Below are positions 8,824-18,300 of a stretch of DNA of 53,949 nucleotides, piece by piece. Every line of letters starts with the position of its first letter. Within the stretch, counting starts at the first letter, position 1. The DNA is from Vacuolonema iberomarrocanum LEGE 07170. Lineage in GTDB: Bacteria > Cyanobacteriota > Cyanobacteriia > Elainellales > Elainellaceae. The DNA is taken from the NCBI GenBank assembly GCA_015207365.1, contig JADEXA010000052.1, positions 1 to 53,949 on the forward strand, in the 5' to 3' direction. The notes beneath the pieces are model-generated. The model had not been told where the DNA came from. It made no database searches and saw only the letters and a program-made list of their open reading frames with translations. The translations under genes and the position numbers were made by a program.

Positions 8824-9963
8824 TTAGCGTAAGCTGGGCGATCGTACAATGTCGCCATCAGCCATTCGCCCACCTTCTGCAGCATTGTGCTTGTCATGCT
8901 GTTGACTGTCATTTGCTGCAGATTGTTGCACAAACTGGGTATATTGCCGCAAAATAACGCGCTGGAGTGCAATAATCGCAGGATTGATTTCCACATAACG
9001 ACGCTGGGCATTCAGCCTGTAGTTATTTTGCTCACTCTCCATCATTTCGACATCCTGCAAGAGGAAGGGCATAAAAAAGTACTGGCGCACCAAACGCATC
9101 AACGGCTTACGAATGGGGTTGATCAGCCAATTAGGAATGGGCAAGCGCAAGAACAGCATGGAAAACGAACGCGTTTCCTCAGGCCCAACGGGCAAGCGCA
9201 TTAAGTAGAGAGATGACACCCCCTCCATGGAACTATGGTAATGGGGGTATTGGTAATGAACGGAGACCGTACGAGTGGTTACGCCACCATCAGCACTCAA
9301 CCCTAAAACCTTTGTAATCCAGCCTTTGTAATGCACCCGATAGTCAGCTTTTACAGACTCCTCTGTTTCCTTGAGCTTCAATAGCTGGGGATTGTACCAG
9401 CCCTGTAAGTTTTCGTGCAGGTATCCGTGAAACACATCCATTGTGTTTTCATTACAAATGGAAAAATGGGCGTGGAAATGTCCCGGAATTTGAATCATGA
9501 AGCAGTCGGGGTCATCGTATTCTGGGATCTCGGGGAGCGATCGCACCTCAGCTAATTCCACCGCTCCCGGAAATACCCAAACCAGGCCATAACGCTCTTG
9601 CGCCGGATACACACGCGCCTGAGCACAGGGTAGCTTTTGACCTTCGGGCAAATAGGGAATGTGAGCACAGTTACCCTCAGCATCAAACTCCCATCCGTGA
9701 TACGGACAGGCGATGCGATCGCCTTCCACCTTTCCTTTGTGTAGCTCTACGCCCTTGTGGGGGCAAGCATCTTCGATAGCATGAACGGCACCCTTGCGAT
9801 CGCGATAAAGCGCGACCGGCCGTTGCCATATCTGTACCGACAGAATAGCTTCTGGCTTGAGATCCTCTGACCAGCTCACCGGGTACCAGTAGTTGGGGTT
9901 GATTCCCACTTCGCGCACCGCATTATGCACGGTATGCCCTCGCAGGGTTGTCTCCAGTTCCAT
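8824..9963 (-). CDS. Rieske non-heme iron oxygenase, alpha subunit-like
   Basis: Terminal oxygenases of this type take electrons through a Rieske [2Fe-2S] cluster and use a mononuclear iron to hydroxylate or desaturate a substrate. The cluster ligands are Cys67/His69 (ACPHKGVELHKG) and Cys86/His89 (ACPYHGWEFD). The iron site is in NENTMDVFHGYLHENL, with Asp176, His179 and His183; two histidines are separated by three residues where four is usual. The third ligand is probably in LLQDVEMMESEQ. The protein has 379 residues from the ATG at 9963, chosen because GGAAGGAAACG precedes it; a TTG further up extends the frame. No reductase gene is nearby, so photosynthetic ferredoxin is the likely electron donor (inference). 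It sits between the synthase and the hydroxylase genes. Confidence 0.87.
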   Translation of the reverse strand: MELETTLRGHTVHNAVREVGINPNYWYPVSWSEDLKPEAILSVQIWQRPVALYRDRKGAVHAIEDACPHKGVELHKGKVEGDRIACPYHGWEFDAEGNCAHIPYLPEGQKLPCAQARVYPAQERYGLVWVFPGAVELAEVRSLPEIPEYDDPDCFMIQIPGHFHAHFSICNENTMDVFHGYLHENLQGWYNPQLLKLKETEESVKADYRVHYKGWITKVLGLSADGGVTTRTVSVHYQYPHYHSSMEGVSSLYLMRLPVGPEETRSFSMLFLRLPIPNWLINPIRKPLMRLVRQYFFMPFLLQDVEMMESEQNNYRLNAQRRYVEINPAIIALQRVILRQYTQFVQQSAANDSQQHDKHNAAEGGRMADGDIVRSPSLR

Positions 9964-10203
9964 CAAACGTTTCCTTCCCGTATCCAAACAACTTGATTCA
10001 ACATCGCTTAATAATTATGAACTTATGTAATGCTTTGATTGGTAGCCTGTTTACCCGATTTGAGGGAATAATCCCAGGGAGAAGCATTCATCAGCCGTTA
10101 CATTGATCACCATAGGAGTGAGCTACCACGGATAGATCAGAAAAATGGCAAACAGAGCCTCAGCTATAGCCTCTAGTGCAATCCTGAGCGTCGACAGCGT
10201 ACG

Positions 10204-10929
10204 CTACTTCAGCAATTCCTCAAAATGCTTTTCCCAGCTTTGTTGGTTCTTCCGAGCGACCTGTACCACCGGCGATAGCGCTACCACAGAGTTGACCAAC
10301 CAATTGACCAGGGATAGCGGAAACCGCAAGGGTCGAGCAATGTCGAGGAATAGTATGGCTCGGTACTCATCCGTATCATTCCAGACTTCGTGATAATAAG
10401 TGTCGTCAAAAATTAAACTTTTCCCTTCCTCCCAATGGGCGAATTGATCATCTACCCGAATGCGGCAGGCTTCCTTGTTCTCAGGAACTTTTAGCCCCAG
10501 ATGATAGCGAATAAGACCTTTGTGTTTGCCGCGATGTTCCGGGATATGTTTGCCGGGAGCGAGGATTGAGAAAAAGGCCACTTTCAGTCCAGGAACTTTC
10601 TTGAGTAGCTTGACGGTTTCGGGGCAGCGATCGCAGTTGTGCTGTGCCCGAAAGCCAAATGCCTGGAAAAAGTAGGTCTTCCAGAGATTATCTCCAGCAA
10701 TTCGGCGTTGACGTGGGGAAATATCGTGGAAATTTGGTAGCTCATCCACATTGATCATCACTTCATCCAGTTCTTCCCGAATCACTTTCCAGTTGGATTC
10801 CAACTCATAGCTCCATGGGAACTGGTCGTTTGCAAAAAAGACCGACTCCCCTACCTTGGAATAGGTCGGTACCATGGCCTCTACTTTCTGGGCCAGTTTC
10901 TGTCCTGCAGATGCCAAAAGTCCTTTCAT
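10204..10929 (-). CDS. aspartyl/asparaginyl beta-hydroxylase family dioxygenase (LpxO-like)
   Basis: The family comprises Fe(II)/2-oxoglutarate dioxygenases; LpxO members hydroxylate the acyl chains of lipid A, and others act on lipids or peptides. In the 241-residue protein the first iron histidine is in KHIPEHRGKHKGLIRYHLGL (His132), the second in FDDTYYHEVWN (His180), and the 2-oxoglutarate arginine is in YRAILFLDIARP. This order and the RYHLGL and FDDTYYHE motifs are close to LpxO. An N-terminal amphipathic stretch may bind membrane. The ATG at 10929 follows GAGGGACGGG; an upstream in-frame TTG is less likely. It is the first of three minus-strand enzymes ending at 7172. Confidence 0.87.
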   Translation of the reverse strand: MKGLLASAGQKLAQKVEAMVPTYSKVGESVFFANDQFPWSYELESNWKVIREELDEVMINVDELPNFHDISPRQRRIAGDNLWKTYFFQAFGFRAQHNCDRCPETVKLLKKVPGLKVAFFSILAPGKHIPEHRGKHKGLIRYHLGLKVPENKEACRIRVDDQFAHWEEGKSLIFDDTYYHEVWNDTDEYRAILFLDIARPLRFPLSLVNWLVNSVVALSPVVQVARKNQQSWEKHFEELLK

Positions 10930-11243
10930 CCCGTCCCTCAAAACGACTCAATTCCTAACCCTACATGGCAAAACGGTAACCTGCGGCACACCAAAGTGAC
11001 AGATAGAAGAGTGTCCTTATTCAAAATTCAAATGGATTGATCCTTACAATTCCGTAAAGAGCTTGCTTGTATTCCGAACGGCTTGGAGTAAAAAAGAAGA
11101 GGGTTTATCACAGTCTTGTAGCGCTCATCACCTTTTTTGGTATGGGTCAGAGGATCCGTATTTACGCAAGTTTTTAATTGCTCGTACTTCAAGTACCCGC
11201 CATTTCCTAAGCTAATTTTCTTCCTAATATCCCGGTGTTTCTT
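10930..11243. other. divergent intergenic region, about 310 bp
   Basis: It separates the minus-strand hydroxylase from the plus-strand DUF218 gene and should hold promoters for both. I see no clear operator, hairpin or reading frame in it. Confidence 0.4.
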
Positions 11244-12035
11244 ATGTTTTTATTCCTGTCAAAGTTACTGCCAATTTTTATCTATCCAATTGGCTTATCC
11301 TGCTTACTGCTTGTAATAGCGTTGCTACGGCTGTGGAAGTTTCCCCGGCAGGCAGCCATGTTTATTGGGTTAGCGCTTGTCATTTTGCTCGTCAGCGGCA
11401 ATGGCCCCATCGCTATCCGGCTCATGCAGTCCCTCGAATGGCAACACCTGCCGCCTGAAGAATTACCTCAGGCAGAGGCCATCGTGGTGCTGGGTGGGGC
11501 AATGCGACCCCATATCTATCCTCGGCCCTGGGTCGATGTGCAGGATTCGGGCGATCGCGTCATCCACGGAGCACGGCTCTACAACGAAGGTAAAGCCCCT
11601 CGGATCATTTTTAGTGGGGGGCATATCGACTGGAGGGGCACGGGAGAATCCGAATCGGGGGACATGGCCGTGCTGGCCGAGGCGCTGGGAGTTCCTCGCT
11701 CTGCGATGCTGGAAGACAAAACCTCGCTCAACACCTACGAGAATGCGGTGAATGTAAAGAAAATCCTGGAAGAGCAGGGCATCAATCAGATTCTGCTGGT
11801 AACATCAGCGATTCATATGCCGCGATCGCTCAAAATCTTTGAGAAGCAAGGGATTGAGACCATTCCGGCTCCAACAGATTTTCTAATTTCCGAAAAGGAG
11901 CTGAGTGAGCCGGGAGAAACACCCCAGGCCGCTGTTCTCAATGCGTTGCCTCAATCTTGGGCGATCGAGCATGTCACCCGCGTGATCAAAGAACGCATCG
12001 GTATGGTGGTCTATCGCCTCAGAGGATGGTTGTAA
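11244..12035 (+). CDS. YdcF/ElyC-like DUF218 membrane protein
   Basis: Two N-terminal membrane segments (residues about 5-30 and 38-58) are followed by a DUF218 domain, about residues 75-215. It has EAIVVLGGAMRP, IHGARLYNEGKAPRIIFSGG, the acidic SESGDMAVLAEALGV, EDKTSLNTYENAVNV and LLVTSAIHMPRS, which are the family hallmarks. DUF218 proteins such as SanA and ElyC affect envelope integrity and peptidoglycan lipid-carrier use in Escherichia coli; the biochemical activity is not settled. The start is uncertain between ATG 11244 and GTG 11235; neither has a clear ribosome binding site. Confidence 0.85.
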   Translation: MFLFLSKLLPIFIYPIGLSCLLLVIALLRLWKFPRQAAMFIGLALVILLVSGNGPIAIRLMQSLEWQHLPPEELPQAEAIVVLGGAMRPHIYPRPWVDVQDSGDRVIHGARLYNEGKAPRIIFSGGHIDWRGTGESESGDMAVLAEALGVPRSAMLEDKTSLNTYENAVNVKKILEEQGINQILLVTSAIHMPRSLKIFEKQGIETIPAPTDFLISEKELSEPGETPQAAVLNALPQSWAIEHVTRVIKERIGMVVYRLRGWL

Positions 12036-12066
12036 GATCACCGTTAAAGCTAAATTTTGGCAGCCC

Positions 12067-12300
12067 ATGTCTCACAATTCCATCTTCCATCGTCAGGTTG
12101 TCCCCTTCCGTGCGGAAGCTGAAGAAGTTTTTGCGACCTATGAAATAAGCTACGAGTTCTACCGCGAGTCCGAATATCGCGCTGAGCTAGCGGCCTATTG
12201 TGAATGGTATAACCGGGTGGCGGAGCAACACCGTCAGGAGTTTGCAGCCATGCAACAGGAAGCCAATATTTTGGGACTGTTTCTGCGCCGCTCGGCATAG
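12067..12300 (+). CDS. small hypothetical protein, 77 aa
   Basis: A charged, helical protein (MSHNSIFHRQVVPFRAEAEE, then FYRESEYRAELAAYCEWYNR) with no membrane segment. It lies 31 bp after the DUF218 stop on the same strand, so the two are probably co-transcribed. I know no family for it, but the dense tyrosine/glutamate helix pattern and coding-like codon use speak for a real gene. Confidence 0.6.
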   Translation: MSHNSIFHRQVVPFRAEAEEVFATYEISYEFYRESEYRAELAAYCEWYNRVAEQHRQEFAAMQQEANILGLFLRRSA

Positions 12301-12399
12301 GTTTTGCCACTGGCTCGAACTTAAGCCTTGGCTTGCGATTGGTGCCTACTCCTTTTTGCAGAAGTCCGAGCATAACCAATACAAGCAGCATCCGTTACA

Positions 12400-12444
12400 G
12401 AATCATTTTTGGAACCCTTGCAGATCGGGGATCCCAAAAATGAT
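12400..12444. repeat. imperfect hairpin related to family E
   Basis: AATCATTTTTGGAACCC faces GGGATCCCAAAAATGAT across a short loop. The arm start matches the family E element at 6872. It lies between convergent genes and may act as a two-way terminator, though no long T-tract follows. Confidence 0.5.
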
Positions 12445-12472
12445 CGAGGTTTGATCTCCATGACAACTGGTG

Positions 12473-13294
12473 TCAGTAAAGCGCCGACATGAGTTTGCGG
12501 CGATAGGCCATGGTTAGGGCATGCTCATCACCGAGCAGTGCAAAAATCACGAGCATGGCCTTGCGCGCTGCATCGTCGCGGTACTTGCGATCGCGCTGCA
12601 CCAGCCCGAGCCACTCCTGCAAGGCTGTCTCGTAGTCTCCCACTAGGGTACGGTTTGCAGCATCGGCATAAATTCTATCCAGCTCGCTATCCAAGACGGG
12701 GGTTTGCATCTCTCGATGCAATTTCACGAGCGATCGCATGGCGTCAGCTTTTTGCCCAACCTCTTTGGCATGAGTGGAAACATCGGCAAGCACGGCCTCA
12801 GCATCGGAGAGGCGATCGCGATTGAGAAAAAACTGCGCCGCTTCTAGCTTGAGATTAGGGTTGTCGGGATAGTCGGTCAGAAGCTGGGAAAAAAGTGTTC
12901 CAGCAGTGTTCCAATCCTCTGTACTTTGCGCTCGGGCGATCGCCGCCAACCCACTCTCCAAAGCCGATTGGAAATTCAGCCCTGACAGGAATTCGCGCAA
13001 CTGCGGTTCCGGCAACATTCCCACAAATCCTGGCTGCAGTTTTCCCTGCACCGCGACCCGCACATCTGGCACGCCTTCTACCCGGTGCACCTGTGCCAAC
13101 TCTGGATTTTGATCAATATCTACCTTAGCCAGGGTGAAATTGTATTCCTGGGATAGCTTTTCCAGTAACGGCTTCAGCATTTGGCACGGTCCACACCACT
13201 GCGCAAAGAAATCTATCAGCACAGGCTGTTCGAAGGATGGAAGCAGCACCTCTGCCTCAAACGTTTGCTGACTCACTACAACCGATTTCCCCAT
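12473..13294 (-). CDS. thioredoxin-TPR co-chaperone, CnoX/YbbN family
   Basis: The first 110 residues are a thioredoxin domain with an intact active site (DFFAQWCGPCQMLKPLLEKL) and the cis-proline region VEGVPDVRV. The remaining 160 residues are helical TPR-like repeats (LAAIARAQSTEDWNTAGTLF, then LKLEAAQFFLNRDRLSDAEA), ending with the ALLGDEHALTMAYRRKLMSAL tail typical of YbbN. CnoX binds unfolded proteins, protects their cysteines during oxidative stress and hands them to GroEL or DnaK. Escherichia coli CnoX has lost the first active-site cysteine, whereas this protein keeps WCGPC, so thiol reduction is plausible. The gene has its own start and lies 61 bp after the Coq4-like gene on the same strand. 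Confidence 0.88.
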   Translation of the reverse strand: MGKSVVVSQQTFEAEVLLPSFEQPVLIDFFAQWCGPCQMLKPLLEKLSQEYNFTLAKVDIDQNPELAQVHRVEGVPDVRVAVQGKLQPGFVGMLPEPQLREFLSGLNFQSALESGLAAIARAQSTEDWNTAGTLFSQLLTDYPDNPNLKLEAAQFFLNRDRLSDAEAVLADVSTHAKEVGQKADAMRSLVKLHREMQTPVLDSELDRIYADAANRTLVGDYETALQEWLGLVQRDRKYRDDAARKAMLVIFALLGDEHALTMAYRRKLMSALY

Positions 13295-13355
13295 AGATCA
13301 AATCCTGTGAAAGGTGGATGCTTGAACGTAGCAGGCTTGAACCAATCGCTAATCT

Positions 13356-14030
13356 TCAGGGAACATAGGCTGCCGGTATCGTGACATTCAGTTCGTCGCG
13401 CCACTCTTCCATAGATTGATCCCAACCCTCTTCCCATTTTTGTGCCATAAACGGCTTAGCTTGCATCCCCATTCGGTAGCCGATCGCAACTCGATCCAGT
13501 AAATAGGGCAATGTTTCTGGCTCTTTGAGCAGAGTACGAATTAAGCCTCCAGCCACCAATAAACCAGCCATCATCCCTCGCGTCTGTGCTAACTCAAACG
13601 CTTTTAACCCAATTTCCGAGGCAGCATCAATCTCCATACCCGTTAGTAGATGCCAAATGTCGTGGGTCTGTCGTCGCCGCATAAACAAATAACTGGTGTC
13701 ATCGTTGACCTCCAATTGGCGATAAAAAGCTGGATCAAAGCCATTGTCTTCAATGTAGCCAGCATAGGCACGCCCCAACGACCCCTCTGGGCACTGGCGC
13801 AACTGCTCCAGGCTAGGGGTTGGAGCAAGATAGCGCTCTTGCGCCAACTCTGCCACCCCCGGTTGCGCCAGCAAATACTCCACCGAGAGTTGGGTTCCCT
13901 TATCTCGCCGTAATCCATCTTCGATGTCATAGACAGACAGGGTATTGGCGGGGTTTGCCAGCAATAAAATGACACCCCGAAGGGTCATCAATCCATCCAG
14001 CAGTTGCGCTTGTACTTGTTGGAATCGCAT
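13356..14030 (-). CDS. Coq4 family protein
   Basis: The 224-residue protein carries the Coq4 zinc-binding signature HDxxHx11E exactly: His123-Asp124, His127 and Glu139 in THDIWHLLTGMEIDAASE. Other Coq4-like segments are RAYAGYIEDNGFDPAFYR and the tryptophan-rich tail KWEEGWDQSMEEWRDEL. In mitochondria and some bacteria Coq4 belongs to ubiquinone synthesis and acts at carbon 1 of the ring. Cyanobacteria make plastoquinone rather than ubiquinone, so the role here is open; a plastoquinone or other quinone step is conceivable. The ATG at 14030 gives a normal length. Confidence 0.85.
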   Translation of the reverse strand: MRFQQVQAQLLDGLMTLRGVILLLANPANTLSVYDIEDGLRRDKGTQLSVEYLLAQPGVAELAQERYLAPTPSLEQLRQCPEGSLGRAYAGYIEDNGFDPAFYRQLEVNDDTSYLFMRRRQTHDIWHLLTGMEIDAASEIGLKAFELAQTRGMMAGLLVAGGLIRTLLKEPETLPYLLDRVAIGYRMGMQAKPFMAQKWEEGWDQSMEEWRDELNVTIPAAYVP

Positions 14031-15365
14031 AGGTTTTAGTGGGAAACTAAATCAGAAAGGCTTCTACATTTTGCCTGATATTTGCCTGATATATTTCAAA
14101 GCGCTCTTAATTTCTGCAATATTGCTTAACACCTACAACAATGGCAGAGTTAATAATTCAGAGAAGCAGATTTAAATTAGAAATAAATATAAAGATTCTG
14201 CCAAGATCAATATTTCAGTCAAGAGATATCGATGTTTCAATACCTCAAGCAAATTACCTTTCTAGATTCGCAGTCTTGAACTCATGTAATGGAGAGAGAG
14301 AGATCGCTCTCTCTAATTTCCACTGAAAGGACTATCTGCAAGAACAGAAATTCCATAAAAGTCAGGGATGGATATAACCAAAGATAGAGCTGAACCGAGA
14401 GTTAGCTTAAATAGTTTTGTATCAGATGACTGACACAAAACTGACAAGTATCTTCAATGAACTAAAAGTATTTATAGAGAGCAGCTTGTTAAAAGCATAT
14501 GACAAGTCATAAAGCATCAAATTCCAGGCTTCTTCAGCTTAATTTGTAACAAAAACAAAAGATTTCTTAAAAATCAGTATTATTCTCCAAGCAGATTCAC
14601 CCAATTCTACGTGTATTTTAGGATGACCTCAAAGTCATCCCTTCAACAAAGATCCGCGAAAGCAACCACAGAATTTGGCAGTAAGACTTCAAGTTTTTTG
14701 AACGTTAGATCTGTCAAACAACAAAGAGATCTGTCAAACAACAAAGAGATCTGTCAAACAACAAAGAGTCAGTCGTTTAGCATGTGGCTCGGCATATCAC
14801 TTGCATTCAGTTCTCCTATCCTATTGATTCCTGTTGATTCTACGGGTTTTATCTTTGTCGAAATCTAGTGTAAAAACAAGTTCAGTAATTCTTCGGTCGA
14901 ATAGCTTCTCTGCAGAGTTCATTCTTTATTTAATACCTTCATACTGTTTTCATGTTTATCATCCTTGATTTTTAATAGGATGATTTTTCTTGATTCAAAA
15001 CTGGTTGTTTTCAGACTCAATTCCAGATTTTTTACCTCTCTTAATAGCTTCTTTTGAATAAGCATTAAGCTAATTAGTCCAGTTAGTTGACAGAAGTTAC
15101 CAGAAGTTGCCAGCACAATAAACAGCAATTTCGATAGATAAAAGCAAAAGCTTTTAATAAAAAGCATCTATTGAACTGCTTGCGCAGCTTCTAAAAACGA
15201 ACTGTAGACCAATTAGGAATACTTTAATCTCTTCCAAATGCATATCTAAGTCCGTTTCAACATGTATTAGTGATTGATTCTGCACTCATTTAGATGGCAG
15301 ACATCACTGACGGTACAAGATGTGAAAAAAACCAGTTGTGTATGTCCCTCTTCAGTTTTTGATCA
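14031..15365. other. 1.3-kb AT-rich region without a convincing gene
   Basis: No frame here has a ribosome binding site plus protein-like sequence. A minus-strand frame at 14919-15167 is rich in Lys, Leu and Ser and has no ribosome binding site, so I leave it out. The region holds an 8-bp AGAGAGAG/CTCTCTCT inverted repeat at 14293-14314 and the 20-bp tandem repeat listed separately. Promoter sequences for the Coq4 gene and the GGDEF-EAL gene must lie at its two ends. Confidence 0.5.
14707..14766. repeat. 20-bp tandem repeat, three perfect copies
   Basis: AGATCTGTCAAACAACAAAG occurs three times head to tail without a mismatch. The period is not a multiple of three, so a frame crossing it reads each copy differently, which argues against coding. 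It lies in the gene-free AT-rich region. Confidence 0.95.
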
Positions 15366-18300
15366 ATGATAGAGCATCAAACCTTCCAGGCACAAATCCT
15401 CCACCTTCTACTCATTGGAGATCATCAGACAACTGTAGAATTATTGATTCGATCACTTCAAAATTCTCAGTTCCATGAGGCTCGAATAACAGTTGTCAAG
15501 TCTTTAGAGAAAGTGACAACGCAGCGGATTTCTTCATCTATTGATCTCATACTGCTAGATTTAGGTAGATTTAGAACGCAAGCTTCACAAGCCAACATCG
15601 AGAATCAATTGCTAGTTTTAGCAGATTTGCCTCTACTGGTTCTCTATGATCCTCAGGATGAGGCATTCGCACAAAAGCTAATTCGTTCGGGTATTCAAGG
15701 GTTCCTCTCCAAAGAATTGCTTACTCCCACGACCTTGAACTCCGCCATACATCAGATATTCCAGCAAGTTGAAACGCAAAATTGTTTTCAAGTACAAATT
15801 AGCGCGCTGCTAGCTAAGGTTAGGCAGCTTGAATGCACTATAGACAACACGTTGACGACGGTAGAGCAACTGAATCAGCATGTGACTGTGTTAGAAGGCA
15901 TATTCAGTGCGATTCCAGACGCCATCGTTTTTGCGGATACAGAACGCCGGGTTTGTAAGGTCAATCCTGGCTTCAATCAGATATTTGACTGCCCCTCAAA
16001 CATCATTTTGGGACAGACAACCGAACAACTTTATGCCAACTCCGCAGGCTATCAAACCCAAGGGCAAAGACACTACCATCCTCAAGCCAGTGGCACAATT
16101 GGGGTCTACGAAGAACAGTATCGTCGGCAGAATGGTGAGGTTTTTGTGGGGGAAACCGTTGGAACGGAGGTCAAAGATCACTCCGGGCAAACCTTGGGCT
16201 ACCTCGATATCATTCGCGATATCAGCGATCGCAAACAAGCTGAGCGATCGCTCGCCCAAAGCGAAGCAATGAATCGAGCTTTGTTGCGAGCCATTCCAGA
16301 CCGATTAGTTTGGATGAAAAGTGACGGCACCTACCTCCCAGTCAAAGGTCAGACATTCTCGGAAGATCCAGCCTTTTCTGACGCGACGGTTCACGACTAC
16401 CTGTCGATAGAACAAGTTACCCAGAAGCTTCACTATGTACAACAGGCCTTGCAAACTTGTGAACTTCAGCAATATGAACGCCGAATTGTTTGCGATGGAC
16501 ACCCCCGTTACGAAGACGTTCGAATTATCCCCTGGGAACAGGACAACGTCTTGGTGATGGTGCGCGACATTACTACCCAGAAGCAGGCCGAAATCACCCT
16601 GAGAGAAAGTCAAGAGCGCTATCAGGCACTATCGACCAAAACGCCGGTCATGTTGCATTCGATTGATATCGATGGGCGCTTAATTCATGTCAGCGATTAT
16701 TGGCTGCAAAAACTGGGTTACGAGCGCCACGAAGTTATTGGTCGCAAGTCTACTGAGTTTCTCACCCTTGAATCTAAGCACTATGCGCAAGACATAGTCC
16801 TACCGGAATATTTCAGAACCGACCGTTGCAACGATGTCCCTTATCAGGTCATCACCAAAGCGGGTCAGGTGATTGACGTATTACTCTCAGCCACCACAGA
16901 ACGGGATAGCTCGGGTAGGTTTGTACGCTCCCTGGCCGTTATGGTTGATGTAACAGAGCGCAATCGTGCCCTGGCAGCGCTAGAAGCTAGCGAGGCACGG
17001 TTCCAAATGTTTATGGACAATTCGCCCGCACTCGCCTTTATGAAGGATGCCGACTCAGGCCAGTTTCTCTACATCAACAAACCGTTTGAAACGTTTTTCC
17101 ACATTCAGTCCGCTGACCTTTTGGGCAAAACAGATGCCGACTGGCTGCCGCCAGAAGCAGCGGCACAAAACAGGCAAAATGACCTTGAGGTCATCCAACG
17201 CAATCAGCCCATGCAATTGCTGGAATCGGTTCCTGATCGAGACGGCAATCCACAAGATTGGCTGGTCTTTAAATTCCCCTGCCAAAGTACAAACAACCAG
17301 ACTATCCTTGGCGGAGTTGCTATCAATATCACTGAACAAAAACGGCTGGAACGTCAACTCCACGAAGAAAAGGAATTAGCTCAGGTAACGCTACACTCCA
17401 TCGGGGATGCCGTCATCACCACCGATGCTCAAGGCTGCATTACTTACTTTAATCCCGTTGCTGAGAAATTAACGGGTTGGCCTCAAGCGGAAGCAAAGGG
17501 TCTCCCCCTCTCAGAGGTATTTATTATTCTCAATGAATACACACGAGAACCGGTTGAAAATCCAGTGACGGTGGTCTTACGAGAAGGCATCATTGTGGGT
17601 CTGGCCAATCACACGATTCTCATCAGTCGAGACGGCCAGGAACGTGGCATTGAAGATTCAGCCGCACCGATTCGCAACCGAGAAGGGGAGATTATCGGGA
17701 CGGTCTTGGTCTTTCATGACGTGACAGAATCTCGTCAGCTTTCGCGTCAACTCACCTGGCAAGCAACCCATGATGAGCTAACACAATTAGTCAATCGGCG
17801 TGAATTTGAGAAACAACTCTCAGAGCTGCTACAAAACGCAAAGGACACCAGCATGCTCTGCTATCTAGACCTCGATCAATTCAAACTGGTCAACGATACC
17901 TGCGGCCATACAGCTGGCGATGCCCTCCTGCAACAAATTGCTGACATCTTAAAAAATCAGGTGCGTGTGACTGACACCGTTGCACGCTTGGGCGGCGATG
18001 AGTTTGCCATTCTGTTGCGACAGTGCACACCAGAATTCGCCCGCCGCATTGCCAACTTGATGTGCCAGTCGATTCGAGAATTTCGCTTTGTTTGGGGAGA
18101 GCATTCATTTTCTGTCGGTGCAAGTATTGGCGTCGTCGAGGTGATCCCAGCGAATCAAAATCAAGCAGAAATCTTGGCCGCCGCAGATGCGGCTTGCTAT
18201 GCCGCGAAAGAAGCGGGTCGTAATCGGATTCACATATATCGTGCTGATGATTTGACCTTATCTCGGCAGCGTGACCAGCAGCAATGGTGTCTACGGATTG

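Noticed and set aside
8694..9011. minus-strand frame extending past the Rieske gene
   Set aside because: It is mostly the alternative frame of the Rieske gene; the tail beyond it has no start or recognisable domain.
14611..14868. plus-strand frame across the 20-bp tandem repeat
   Set aside because: The repeat period of 20 makes the protein change frame in every copy, so coding constraint is not visible; no ribosome binding site.
14919..15167. minus-strand frame of 82 codons rich in Lys and Leu
   Set aside because: AT-rich composition makes such frames likely by chance; there is no ribosome binding site.
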